Part shown: positions 37,701 through 47,743 of the stretch, piece by piece
Numbering within the stretch: the stretch's first letter is position 1
Layout: the number at the start of each line of letters is the position of its first letter
NCBI GenBank assembly: GCA_012845835.1
Contig: JABAKD010000025.1
Location: forward strand, 17,545,976-17,609,975
DNA: 64,000 nt
DNA from: Undaria pinnatifida
Taxonomy: Eukaryota > Sar > Phaeophyceae > Laminariales > Alariaceae
Direction: 5' to 3'
The notes under the pieces: model-generated
What the model was told of the DNA's origin: nothing
Database searches by the model: none
The model's input: only the letters and a program-made list of their open reading frames with translations
Made by a program: the position numbers and the translations under genes

Positions 37701-40700
37701 ATACATTTCCCTCCACAGCTGTCAGATTTTGTCCCCCTCAGAAACGGGTTTTATAGTTTCAGTGCACAGACGGACTAAAATCACCCTGTTGACCCCAATA
37801 GCTACACTGTAGTTGTAAGGGGAGTCGCCGACCTGTATCCTTAATGAGGACACACAACTCGTAATGCGCGCGATCGGAGTACCACACACAGCTTGCAAAG
37901 ATGAGTTTCGACGAAATCTTCGATCTCACAGCTGGAGTGTATTTTCATTTTTTATAAAATCCATGACTGGATGCGTCTGCGAGTTACTGCTATAGTAGAG
38001 TTACCTAAACTCGGAAATATCGCGATATTGGTCGTTTAGAGCCGAATTATGTGCGTGTGGAGTTTTAGACGACCGCGGGCTGTTGGGATATTTTCGCCAT
38101 ATGTGGTCCGCACATACCGAAATATCGCGTAGGTGGGAATCCCCACCTACGCGATATTTTGTGATTTTTTTTGGAGGGAAGATCCAGTGTCAGTTGTCAG
38201 AACCAAACATAGGTGAGAGCTTGGACACCAAGACAGTCTGCTGCCGCGCTGGTGAGGTTGTCCATCATCATCGCCGCCCTTGCCGGAACATGCACAGCAG
38301 TGACCGTGACGATGCCGTCACTTGCGCGGGGACAGGAGACTCGTTTCAGCAGCCCCGGCAAACGTTGGGGTTACTGGAGTTCAGCGGCGCAGGTTTGAAC
38401 AGCACAGGCACAGGGCCTCGCATCGCAGACGGATGGTACACCTCCGACGCAGGTGGCGTTGCCGCGCAAACGCGAACTGGCACGAAACGGCCAGCGGCTG
38501 ACCCTCGGCGTCCAGCTGGAGATGGGCTGCCTGGGGAACTCGGCGTTGACGCTGGTTGTGGTCCTTCTGGCACGAGTAGCTATGGAGAATCGCCGTCTCC
38601 CACCGATGTTGATTGGAGCTCCAGATGTGATTCTTCACAATCAAAAACACAACGCTCTCAACGCCAATTTGTATTTTTTTCTCATTATAGGTGCCGTATC
38701 TGTTTCAGTTACATTTACAAAACGGTCCTTACATTTCCGTCCTGGTCGGCACTCACTACTGCAGCACTATATTGACAGCAGTAGTAGAAAAACAGCAGTA
38801 TCACAGTCGTACACGCCTCGCGTGCTCTTCGTCGGAGCTGCCTCCGTCATCCACTCTGGACAAAGCCAATCGCTCTTTTCGCTTTTGGTGGAGCCGTCGC
38901 AGGACCATGGCGAGACGTGCCGGGCGGGGACGTCTCCAATATCTGGCGCCAACTCCATACAGGACGCAGTTGTAGATGTCCGCGGGGCTAACGACACTGC
39001 AGCTAGTAGCAGCAGCAGCCACATCGTCAAGCCCATGCCGTGGGACGTGTGTGCGATGCTTGGTGTATACGTGTACGGGACTGCTGTCAACAAGTAATTT
39101 CTTGCTTACCCGAGTTTTATATCGAAGGCGGATGTGGTAAAAATGCGACGTTGAGTTTTTAGACAGCGGGTGAAGCGGGCAAAAAAATCGCGATGTAGCA
39201 CAAAGCGCCTAATACCTAAATATCAGCGTACTCCGAGTTTTGGATAACTCTAGTATGTGCTACCAACAGCGCGACAGTACGTACCAAGAAAACGCTTCCA
39301 TCAAAAACTAAAAGGGGTTTTCGTGGATCTTTTCAAACAATTTGCCCACGTACCCGAAAAAAGTGCGGACACATAAAATGCATCGCCGTTTGAGATAAGT
39401 GTTGGGCTAGAAAAAGGGCAAGAAGGGCGAAAAAGCTCTGATTCTTCAACAAAACAAAACAGATTTCTTATCCGAGAAAAGTGTATCTTGCTTATAAAAA
39501 CTTTTATAACTATATTTCCAAGTCGTTTGTCGAAACGCCTACTCGCGCCAAATTGACAAAATATTAACATTGCTTGGGGATCCCCGACGGCCTTAGGCCA
39601 TTTCTTATGCAGTCGGATTTGTCAGTCGAAAACGGCCTTTTTCGACTGAAGCCCAAATCGGGCTTTCTTACAGTCGAAAAAGTGCTTTTTCGACTCAACT
39701 TTTTCGACTGAGAATTCCGACTGGCGGATCCAGTCGAAAAACTCGACTTTTTCGACTCGAAAAACTCAGTCGAAAAAGTTTTTCACGTGTTTTTTTAACC
39801 GATCGCATCGCTCATCCCACCACCAAACACACCCACACAACCACACGGCCACACACCCATACCAGGTACCCCATTGCAGTATCATACAAGGCGCTGACGC
39901 TGGCTTGGCTATCCCAGCTGTTGCTTCTCGCAGCAAGTCAGCGTGGCGCATTCCTAGTTTTGCTCGCCAGCAGCGTGTATCACACGACGGCAGCAGCGCG
40001 CGGTCTCGATCCCATCCTGCCAACAACGGCTGCGGCTGCTGTAGCTTTGGCGGCTCTCGGCTGAGTGCAACTCCACGAACGTAGCTTTGGCGACTTTCGG
40101 CTAAGCCCAAAGCAACCAACTCGCTGGGACGGGGGTTCGTCGAGCTGTTGCTCGCGAAGAAAGCGCGAAGCACAGAGCTGCCAACCGAGTTCGACTGCTG
40201 TACAGCAGTACTCCCGCACACCAACCGCCTCTAGGAAGAGCACAAAAACTATAAAATCGACTCGACTGACGACAAGAAGAAGGACCAGAAGAATCCAGTC
40301 GAAAAAAAGTCCAGTCGAAGAGGGCCGTTTTCGACTGGCGGAATCCGACTGCATAAGAAATGGCTTTAGGCCACTGTTTATGGTACCCCAATGTAGGCCT
40401 AAATCTTGATCTCTACAAGATTCGCCTAAAGGAAGATATGTGTACACAGCTTCTGGAGACGAATGTTGGTTCTGACAATTTCCTGACAATTTCCGAGATC
40501 GGAAAATCCACCGAAAAGGTGTGTTTCGTCCCGATCTCAGGTGTCCTGATCTCAGGCTGAGATTGGGACTCGGGACAAGTTATTTCTTTTCCAGACTCCA
40601 GATGTTGTCTCGAGGTTAGGCCCCAATTCTGCCCCCCCGCGCACACACGCACAGAACGGCGGAAAATCGCCAAGATGCGGCAGCCCCCTGGGCGATTTGC

Positions 40701-41568
40701 CGAGCAGTTGTCGCTTGACCCTCTCGCACCTCGATCGCCATGGTCTGTAGCGTGTTGTGGAGCTGCGGCGCGTTTGTGCGTGTTGCGGGTTTTCGAAATC
40801 GTACAACCACCCCTCTAAAAAATGTCAAACGAATATACTGAACATTGTTGTTAGATTTCTGCATCTAGACTCGTTTTACCATACACCACCGCAAGTATAC
40901 ACCCGACCTTAAAAGAGTCATTAGGATCCGTGCGGATAGCAACCCCTCTAAACGTTTTAAGCAATCAAGTATATGGTATCATATTTACCTGTTCTCTACA
41001 ACTACTGCCATAGGCGCACCTGCAACTCCGCGAAAGCTTGGTTGTCCTCAGAGGTGTGCAAGGCGACGAACTTCGTCAACGCACCACCGGTTCCTGCTTT
41101 CTTCTCCACCCTCTCCTGCCCTTCTCCCCCCGACTTCCGCGAAGGCGTGGTCCCACCGGGGGTCGACGAGGCCACAGATGATGGAGTGCTTATGAAACCT
41201 CGCCCAAACGGCGTGTTGTTGCTGGCGCCTTGAGCGAGACCCAGCAGGGCATGTTGCATTTTGGCGTTGTGCGGGAAGTAGTCGCCCTCGATTATATCGC
41301 CCAATCGCTCCACGTACTCGTCCTCTTCCAAGGCAACCTTCTTCGCGGCAACTGGCCTCCCTTTGGGCGCTGGCGGCGCCATGACGAGGGCGGTCGCATC
41401 AGTGGTGCGCGAGGATGGCTTGGACTTCTGAATGCCAACCTCGCCACGGGCATGCCACGCCCTTGGGTCCTCGAGCTTGGCCAGGGTGTTGGGCGTCGGC
41501 ATGGCACGTCTAGATGTTGACGTTCCATTCGTGATCATCGCCTTGCCGCCCGCGGCACTGCTGGCCAT
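28782..41568 (-). CDS. ESS2: ESS2/DGCR14-family splicing factor (4 exons)
   Basis: Nuclear protein of the spliceosome C complex in other eukaryotes (family knowledge). Exons on the minus strand: 41568-41020, 31760-31569, 31041-30127, 29495-28782, all phase 0, giving 789 residues. Family landmarks in order: EEDEYVERLGDIIEGDYFP (81-99), HTSEDNQAF (171-179), YFWAYD at the start of exon 2, then IGDHRPN at its end joining VETWKHRTRNQLMF at the start of exon 3, VPMTPSRVP at its end joining GVDGDSPQITWGSIDGTP (exon 4), and the C-terminal SLTDGLLALK. The C-terminal third is rich in TP pairs (TPLTPRTPGTGRRTPG), possible proline-directed phosphosites. It is much longer than the roughly 480-residue human protein, mainly because exon 3 carries a long Asp-rich and Ser/Pro-rich insert. 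The start is the Met of MASSAAGGK; an upstream non-ATG extension is open but unconvincing. Intron 1 (about 9.3 kb) is packed with repeats. Confidence 0.9.
33044..33361 (+). mobile_element. tRNA-derived SINE, family A copy 2 (head shortened)
   Basis: Begins GGTCGCCCCGGTGGTCTAGT and reaches GGTTCGAATCCAACGCGG early, so about 20 bases between the A and B boxes are lost relative to copy 1. The body matches copy 1 (CAACTGCTGAGAGCGCCTAG, GCGAGTCGACGAGGG, CTCGCGATAAA) and ends in an A-rich tail near 33,361. It lies in ESS2 intron 1. Confidence 0.75.
35640..36690. mobile_element. Foldback element with two central MITE copies
   Basis: Outer arms 35,640-36,003 and 36,346-36,690 are diverged inverse copies. 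Shared words include GTGAGCGTGGCTC, AGTCGAGGTGTAGACCTCCG and GAGCTGCTGTGGA. Between them lie two direct copies of a small element (about 36,006-36,165 and 36,176-36,345), each with ends of the form GTGTTAAAAATGCGGCGT and its inverse. Both copies contain GTAATTGASTGCACCAA and TTTCGGTGGARTCAA. It sits in ESS2 intron 1. Confidence 0.65.
36760..37965. repeat. Poly-C-rich compound repeat, copy in ESS2 intron 1
   Basis: Two tandem units share CACCATCGCCTAGACCTAGC and are followed by units with ACGACTTACMGGATATACAT and GTCAGATTTTGTCCCCCTC. The block ends with TTTCGACGAAATCTTCGATC and TCACAGCTGGAGTGTATTTT. Long C runs separate the units; the longest stretch is 37,216-37,304. The second copy is at 54.3-55.3 kb. 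Origin unknown; no TIR or LTR was found. Confidence 0.7.
37216..37304. repeat. Poly-C tract
   Basis: Nearly 90 bases of C with isolated G, A and T, part of the poly-C compound repeat. It could form i-motif on one strand and G-quadruplex on the other. Confidence 0.9.
38083..39097 (+). other. Coding-like island inside ESS2 intron 1, unassigned
   Basis: Three overlapping plus-strand frames stay open for long stretches. Frame 1 (from 38083) contains DGWYTSDAGGVAAQTRTGTK. Frame 2 (from 38213, straight after an AG) starts with a hydrophobic stretch, LSIIIAALAGTCTAVTV. Frame 3 after the acceptor TTTTCTCATTATAG at about 38692 reads VPYLFQLHLQNGPYISVLVG. A perfect hairpin lies at 38120-38159. The island sits between diverged inverted sequences near 37,990-38,020 and 39,215-39,255. 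It may be a captured gene fragment in a mobile element or an unrelated small gene. I do not recognise any product. Confidence 0.2.
38120..38159. other. Perfect hairpin, 18-bp stem, 4-base loop
   Basis: AAATATCGCGTAGGTGGG pairs with its exact inverse around AATC. It sits at the start of the coding-like island in ESS2 intron 1; AAATATCGCGATATT upstream at 38,016 is a related palindrome. Confidence 0.85.
39589..40372. mobile_element. 784-bp TIR element filled with TTTCGACTG motifs
   Basis: The left end (39589-39637) reads GGCCTTAGGCCATTTCTTAT then GCAGTCGGATT and AGTCGAAAACGGCC. The right end (40323-40372) is its inverse with a few differences. Inside each end, TTTTTCGACT and AGTCGAAAAA recur many times on both strands (39,640-39,780 and 40,297-40,335). 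A short direct duplication around GTAGCTTTGGCG lies at about 40,040 and 40,082. No convincing target duplication or transposase was seen. It sits in ESS2 intron 1. Confidence 0.7.
40373..40890. repeat. Dispersed repeat, copy 1 of a pair
   Basis: Matches 52,286-52,760 in direct orientation: ACTGTTTATGGTAC, ATCTTGATCTSYACAAGATT, GAGACGAATGTTGGTTCTGA, CACCTCGATCGCCATGGTCT and CGAAATCGTACAACCACCCC. On the minus strand both copies keep the frame [12 protein letters not shown], then AQGAAAS and VLC. It starts exactly where the TTTCGACTG TIR element ends. Confidence 0.75.
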
Positions 41569-42024
41569 GACAGTTCCTTCCGGCAAGTCCGCCTGGCAGA
41601 AGAGACTGCAGAACCGCACCAAAGTACAACAGCCAGCGGAAGTCAATTACTCGAAATCCTACACGCTCCGCCCTATTCACAGACAAAGCAGTGGGCTCTA
41701 CTAGGTGCCAGGTACTCTCATACGAGTCAATGAGTGCCAGAAGGCAGCCCCTTGTGCTGTGTGTACTTGGACTCGTTCACCCGGTAAAACGACAAGAAAA
41801 GTGGAACCTCGTGTGTCTTTTGAGGCACGTACTCCTCTCGTTTTCAATTCGGCTGAACGCCAAGAATAAGCACAGAGCACTGGCAGTGGGGGTTCTTCAG
41901 CGTGTATGCTGAGCAAGGTGTGAAAGGCCACCGCGAACCTCTGAAAATGCACGCTATTGCAGGCGAGGTTATCAAAGCAGGAGTTTGCTCTCGGGCGTTT
42001 GCTCTCCATCTCCTATCTGGCTGG

Positions 42025-42266
42025 CTACCCCTCTTTGCACGACGCACTTGCAAATAATAACGTGCACGACTCAAACCGCCTCCAGAACCACACACCCAGA
42101 AACCCATTTCGACACTTGAAACTTGAAACAGCAGAACAGCAGTAGCGCGAACACCACAGAGCATAAGACCATCGCACCAGGCCACACAGCACGCGCAAAA
42201 GCAGACAACACAGCAGACACGCAGACCACACAGAAGGCATGTCCCTGATGGATTTTGCCGGGAGAA
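42025..42266 (-). repeat. Inverted dispersed repeat, copy 1
   Basis: Reverse complement of 48,811-49,057. Shared on the opposite strand: TGGTGCGATGGTCTTATGCT, TGGTTCTGGAGGCGGTT and ACGTTATTATTTGCAAGTGC. The two copies flank the TIR element and Cys-rich gene, about 6.5 kb apart. Confidence 0.8.
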
Positions 42267-42479
42267 TGGTCGTGCATTCAGATAGTAACAGCAGTGCCGT
42301 CGATGTAGAGAGGATGTGTACACATTTACTATGGGCAATTTTGCCCTCTCAAGGAGCTCTCACTCGAATTTTACTCGCGATGATGCTTGGATGATGTAGT
42401 ATTTTATTGCTGTGTGGTGCCGACATGATGAAGCACTCGAAAATAGTCGTGCTCGCGTACTCGCTAGCGCGTGCGACAC

Positions 42480-42730
42480 GGTCGCCCCGGTGGCGTATCA
42501 GGTTGTCCTCGAGCCTGGTATAGGTCAGTTTCGTGAAATCGAATCCCCCCGAGTGCATGGTACTCGTATAAATTCGTGAGGACTTTTTCGTGTGCACAAA
42601 TTGTCTTGCGGAAAGTACGAGAGTGTGAGAGTTTAGCAACAACAACATACATACACTCACTCGATGAAAAATCGACGAGCAGTGGGATTACTGAACCTAC
42701 AAGTATGCGCGATGAAAATTGAAGGCGAGA
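42480..42730 (+). mobile_element. tRNA-derived SINE, family B copy 1
   Basis: The head is GGTCGCCCCGGTGGCGTATC, then CCTCGAGCCTGGTATAGGTC, with a decayed B box (GAAATCGAATCCCC). The body shares TTGCGGAAAG, AAAATCGACGAGCAGTGGGA and GCGATGAAAATTGAAGG with the copy at 50,365. An insert CAACAACATACATACA distinguishes this copy. Confidence 0.72.
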
Positions 42731-42938
42731 ACCGAGAGGAAGAAGAGACGACACTGGTGACCACGGCTTGTCCAGAAGCTGGAAAGTAAAAGTGCGCGAA
42801 AGAAAAAAAACAAACGACGCGTACGAGTAGAATTGTAGGTGTATGTAGAAGGAAGGGGGCATGCGAGAGCAAGAAGAAGAGAGTTGAAAATCTAAATCTA
42901 CGAGATTTCAACAGCAGCTCCTCCTGGAGTAATAAAAA

Positions 42939-45033
42939 GGGAAATTGTCAAAATCGGGTACACCCGGGTGGTTTCTGAACAAAATCGGGTACCTTTTTTT
43001 CCGCGACGGGGCGCGCTTACGTACGCCTGCAAAACGCCTCCAAATCGCCTTCTGGCGCCTGAACTCACTGCGCCTTGTGTACGCGCAGCACCCCAAACCG
43101 TTTTTTCGGCCCTCAAAACGGCGCCAATGACGGCCCCCGAAAAGTGCTCTCGACGGACAACCCGATTTTGTTCAGGAACACACCGGGTATACCCCGCCCT
43201 GTGCTTCGATTTCATCAACTACCCGATTTTGGCCATACTGCACCCGTTTTTGTTCACTCGCCAAACCCGCGGAGACACGGAAACGGACGACATCTCCCCG
43301 CAACCCAGCTACATAGTAGTATGTGTTCGCATCACAGTATGAAACTGTCTCTACATATACGAGTTGGTTAGTTGTGGGGACGGGGGAGCTATATGCTGTA
43401 GTTGAGTGGATACCCGCGGCCATGTGAGTTTAGTTTGCACATATTTGACCTTTTCGCTTGTTTGTGCGCCTTTCTTCTGTATCGTGCGTTTTTAGGCCGG
43501 AAAGCGTAGTATTTCCCTGACGAATTTTGATTTCACTTGGTTTTTCGGATCTTCCTAGGGCTCCAGCACCTTTGTGTGACCACGGGCTCTAGATTTTTGA
43601 CAAGAGTTTAATGTGAGAAAACAACAAACAACAATAATATGGTCTTGTCTTTTCGTCCTAGCGCCGGATCTTGGTTGGGTATCCGCGCTCACCGCCATGC
43701 CACCATTCTTCGCAGTGCGGTTGCATCGGGGCGGGATCTTTGTGGGCCGGGAAGTTAGCAGTGCTGCTGTGGTCGCATGACAGTCGGCAAGTTGCTAGTT
43801 GTGTGCGGGATCTTCCACAGCTGGGTTGCGGGGAGATGTCGTCCGTTTCCGTGTCTCCGCGGGTTTGGCGAGTGAACAAAAACGGGTGCAGTATGGCCAA
43901 AATCGGGTAGTTGATGAAATCGAAGCACAGGGCGGGGTATACCCGGTGTGTTCCTGAACAAAATCGGGTTGTCCGTCGAGAGCACTTTTTGGGGGCCGTC
44001 ATTGGCGCCGTTTTGAGGGTTCGAACGCCGAAAAAACGGTTTGGGGTGCTGCGCGTACACAAGGCGCAGTGAGTTCAGGCGCCAGAAGGCGATTTGGAGG
44101 CGTTTTGCAGGCGTACGTAAGCGCGCCCCGTCGCGGAAAAAAAGGTACCCGAATTAAACTCGAACGATCCCAAACCGCAAGACAGGGGGTTATAAATCTT
44201 GCGAGGGGGGCTTTTTGGTTGAAGTTGATCCTGTATCCTGCAAGCAGCAAGCCAATTTTCATTGATTGCCCCCCCACACCCCACCCGCCCCACACAACGA
44301 TATCACCTCCCCCTCCGAACGCTCTACATCAATCACCACCCAGCCCTGTAGGGCACGGACACGAGGTAGATGCGGCTGCGCCACCATAGCTTGGCCGGGA
44401 GGGCCCTCTCTCGGCTGTGCTGTGGTGGGCTACTACTACCACAGCAGCTGCAGCTGCTGTGTCTTCTTCGCGTTTTTCGCCATACACATACATCCGTGCT
44501 CTTGTCTTTGGTTGTGTGTGTCGCCACACGCCCGCCCTTGTTTTACTCATAATCATGTATGTGTCTCGCGTTTTCCGTGTTACAATCGTGCGTAGCCGCG
44601 TCCTAGCGGCAGATGGCAACCACGTGTGAAAGGCTGCCGGACAGCAGCACGGGTGAAGTTCTGTGAGGGTGCGCGCACGTCTACTCCAAAATGCATCTCG
44701 AGGACTGCTCACACACAAACAAGACGAATAATGCCGTCTGTCCCCCAGTTTTTAGGACACAACACCCCGATCTACGAAGAAGGCGCATTGATTTCTGCTG
44801 TCACAGCAGTTATGCAAGAATGTTGCCGGAAATTTCCGCCAATAATTTTCCCAGAAATTCGTGGTGAGCATACTTACATAGTGATGAAAAAAAAAGGTTT
44901 CCAATTACATTGCAGGTTGCATTGTTCCTATCGGACCTGGAAGGCGTTATACACTCTCGATTTACTCTACAACCACCCTATTCAAGCTTTTGTTCAGAAA
45001 CCACCCGGGTGCACCCGATTTTGTCAATTTCCC
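42939..45033. mobile_element. 2,095-bp TIR DNA element with 9-bp target duplication (Mutator-like?)
   Basis: The left end starts GGGAAATTGTCAAAATCGGG at 42939 and the right end is its inverse, finishing at 45033. The terminal inverted repeats match over about 47 bp with two differences, ending in GTGGTTTCTGAACAAAA. Directly outside both ends is the same 9-mer, TAATAAAAA (42930-42938 and 45034-45042), a target-site duplication. A 9-bp duplication suits Mutator-like elements, though hAT-like is possible. No transposase was seen, so it is non-autonomous. Its interior holds a 330-bp inverted repeat. Confidence 0.8.
42985..44152. repeat. Internal long inverted repeat, arms about 330 bp
   Basis: Arm 1 is 42,985-43,310 and arm 2 is 43,819-44,152, nearly identical in reverse complement. 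Shared words include CCGCGACGGGGCGCGCTTAC, GCGCAGCACCCCAAACCG and GGAGACACGGAAACGGACGA. The spacer is about 510 bp. A short indel (about 8 bases) distinguishes the arms near 43,105 and 44,028. High identity indicates a recent duplication inside the TIR element. Confidence 0.85.
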
Positions 45034-45776
45034 TAATAAAAAAGTAGAACAGATAATAAGTAGATAGCGTCACAAAGGATCTCTCTCCCTTGGGAGCTCT
45101 ATACAGCAGCTCTATTTTATAACTAATTTTCAAGGACGTCAGCCGTGAGTTTGACGAATTTCAGGTCAATACTCATCTTTGTAAGCTGCGTTGTTGGTAC
45201 TCGCAATATACTATACAAGGGCTTCGCTCGCGGGCGGCTGGGCGCCGCCCGCTACGCTCGCGGAAGGAGGAATGGACATTCAGTAGAAAGGCGGAAAAGA
45301 AGCACAAATGGCGCAACTGGCGACTTGAAAATGCCAAGAGGTCCATATATAGTACAACGGTACAGGATAGAGACGATTATGATTATGAGTTTGTTATTAT
45401 CATCCATTCGCCCAGTCCATGATGGACACGTCGGAGGACTTGCTTGGCATATCCTTCCACCTCTCAGGTAGCACCTAGGTCCTGTACACTTATTAATAGC
45501 TCTCTCTAAGTCGATCATCAATAATAAATTATCGCAGTGCATAAACACCAGGGACGCGCTTGTCAAGGATAGAGACAGGAAAACTACAACTTAAGATGTA
45601 AAGGAGCGCAGTGCCAAAAAAAACATGCTGGAAGCAAGAACTTGAACGCACACACCGCAAACATGTGAAGTACATTTGTATTCCTGAAAGACGAAGAGCA
45701 CGCATTTAGGCATAGTTCTCAAAAAACGATGCTGGTATAATAAACCACAACTTAACGTTCTATAAAGAACGTGCTG

Positions 45777-46320
45777 TCAACATTGCTTCCGAAGGAGCAT
45801 GCAGGCTTGCTTGGACTCTTCCTCCTCAGCGGAGGTACCCAGCACCTTGCACTCTTGTTTTTTGTCGATGATCTTGTGGATCTGTCCACAAACGTTGAAG
45901 CAAGGCGGGAGAACGTCGATAACATGTGAAAAAGTATTCGTGCTTCTCTCCAGCAGACGTCGTAACCATCCAAATTATTGGAGCTCGTTTCGTTGTTAGT
46001 AATTGTTGTGGTATTGTTGTACTTGCTCTTGGTACTTGGAAAAAGAGCCGCACTTCATAGACTATACCCGCACGCCATCCCCTAGTCTTGAGCAAGAGAC
46101 ATGGATGTCTCGACTCGTGACACACAGGACGCAAGATAAGAGTAGAACGTACCTCGATGTCGAACGCCCTCGTGGCACCGTGGGAATGGAATGCGGGATG
46201 TATATCGAGCAAGTGGTCGCCTGCCTTCTTCAGGAGGTCACCGACCTTGATGTCGCCGGTGCACTTCGTGTTTATGTCCTCGCCGACTTGGCGGCCCTCG
46301 GCGGCTGCTTCGCAGGGCTT
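45777..46320 (-). CDS. Cys-rich protein of unknown function, last two exons
   Basis: Two minus-strand exons join in phase. The first, 46320-46153, follows a clear acceptor (TCCTTTGCAG) and ends at GAG|GTACGT. It encodes 56 residues beginning KPCEAAAEGRQVGEDINTKC and ending ATRAFDIE. The last exon most likely starts at 45947 and encodes VIDVLPPCFNVCGQIHKIID, then QECKVLGT, and ends LLRKQC before TGA at 45777. A shorter version starting at 45881 (after TGTGGACAG) is also in phase. Spaced cysteines suggest a small disulfide-bonded or metal-binding protein. I do not recognise the family, and the upstream exons, including the start, were not found. Nearby upstream sequence on this strand is a tandem repeat (46.8-47.35 kb), presumably intronic. 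That this is coding rests on splice sites, phase and residue composition. Confidence 0.5.
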
Positions 46321-46779
46321 CTGCAAAGGACAACAACGGATGGGAATACCTAGCGTTCAGTGAATGTTCAAAATAGTAAGGCCACGTAGCTGTCGTCGAT
46401 TTCCAAAGTTGGAAAGGAAGTCGTACAAATTAACACTGTTGTAATGAAAGCGGTCGTTTATGGGCAAAGCCCTGCCTGGTACCACAACGTTGCTAACACC
46501 TATGAAACCACCACTGGGACAGGAACGAACGGGATTCACAGTCGCAACTACTGGTAAGCGTAAGCCCCGGTATACTGCTATATAAGGCCTACCGGCGGAA
46601 TACCGACAACGAAGGGTAAGAGACAGTACCTGCTGTATATATTGTTCGGTACTACTCTATTACTGCTGCTATCAACACTATTAAGACCGACGTGTACTGC
46701 GATTCCTGAAGAGGTTGCGCACCCTACTTGTACTCGTTAATACGAAGAGTTCATGTGGTTGTATGAAAAATGAGTAACA

Positions 46780-47340
46780 GTAGTAGTACACCGCGTCACT
46801 ACATGAACAACTCGCTAACCCCAATCACGGGACTGCTCTCCAGCATCACCCAGGTTAACTTCAGCTTCTGTTTACTGCTCTATATCAACCTCCAGTGTGT
46901 ACTGCGACTGGTGCTGAGGTATCATGCTGCTGTGTTATTTATCACTGCATGGACCATTTTTACAACCCTGGCTGACCCCCGTGATGAGACTTGCCCGTTT
47001 TCATTGCGTCTTACATGTATAGATACCACGTAGTCGTAGTCGTACATCCAAAACGTGTGTTTATATCACAGCACAAAGCGTCACTGCATGGACCACTTGT
47101 TCAACCCCCGCTTACCCCGATGACGGGACTGCCCCGTACTCGTAGTCGTACATACATGAAGTGTGTTTGGCTGTAAAAGAAATCGCATCACACAGCGTCA
47201 CTGCATAGGTCTACTCGTAGACCTGAGTACTTGTACAATTCCCGCTTATACCCCGATGACGGGACTGCCCCGTGCATGTACTCGTACATGCAAAAGTGTG
47301 TTTGTACGCATGAAAAAGAAATCACAGCACAACAACAGAA
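46780..47340. repeat. Degenerate tandem repeat, about four units of 115-140 bp
   Basis: Units share CACTGCATGGACCA, CCCCGATGACGGGACTGCCC, CTCGTAGTCGTACAT and AARTGTGTTTG, followed by ATCACAGCAC. The first unit (from 46,775) is the most diverged. The array lies between the two Cys-rich exon groups on the minus strand. Confidence 0.8.
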
Positions 47341-47416
47341 ATGAAACTCACGTTTCGTCAAGCTCTCAGCTCCTTCGTTAGGGACGCCGATCGAAGGTGA
47401 ATCACAGGTGTCCGCG

Positions 47417-47743
47417 TCAAAACCAGTCACACACACGAGGGTTGTCGCCGCTTCCCCAGTGCTTCTTGTTAAGGTTATGAAGAGCTTGGCACGTGGAAGG
47501 CTCGTCACTCCTGCAGGTGTCGCAGACAGCGTACTGGGAACTCCTGTTTTTCCTATTTCGTGCGATGAGGAAGCCGTCACAACCCTTGCTCGGGCACGGC
47601 CAATCAGGATTGCCAGAAGAAGCTGAGTCCCGTTCTTGCCCGACCAGCTTCCACACGCCTGATCCCGAACCTCCACCACCCCCACTGTTGGCGGAGCCTC
47701 CTCCCGCACTAGCCGTGGTCCGCTTCGCAAATTTCAACTTCAA
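47417..47743 (-). CDS. Possible exon with a four-Cys zinc-ribbon-like motif
   Basis: A minus-strand open frame starts with LKFAKRTTASAGGG, continues with a Gly/Ser linker, then VWKLVGQERDSA, NPDWPCPSKGCDGFLIA and SSQYAVCDTCRSDEPSTC. The spacing C-x4-C, about 20 residues, C-x2-C resembles a zinc ribbon. No ATG lies in frame upstream before a TGA, so if real this is an internal exon or starts elsewhere. The frame closes at TGA after NPRVCDWF, while a second overlapping frame stays open further. It could belong to the Cys-rich gene at 45.8-46.3 kb on the same strand, but I could not join the two in phase. Confidence 0.35.
   Translation of the reverse strand: MKLKFAKRTTASAGGGSANSGGGGGSGSGVWKLVGQERDSASSGNPDWPCPSKGCDGFLIARNRKNRSSQYAVCDTCRSDEPSTCQALHNLNKKHWGSGDNPRVCDWF

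Noticed and set aside
42968-44062. 124-134 codon ORFs in the two arms of the inverted repeat
   Set aside because: The same sequence read from each arm; no domain or start context. Similarity reflects the duplicated arms and not a gene family.
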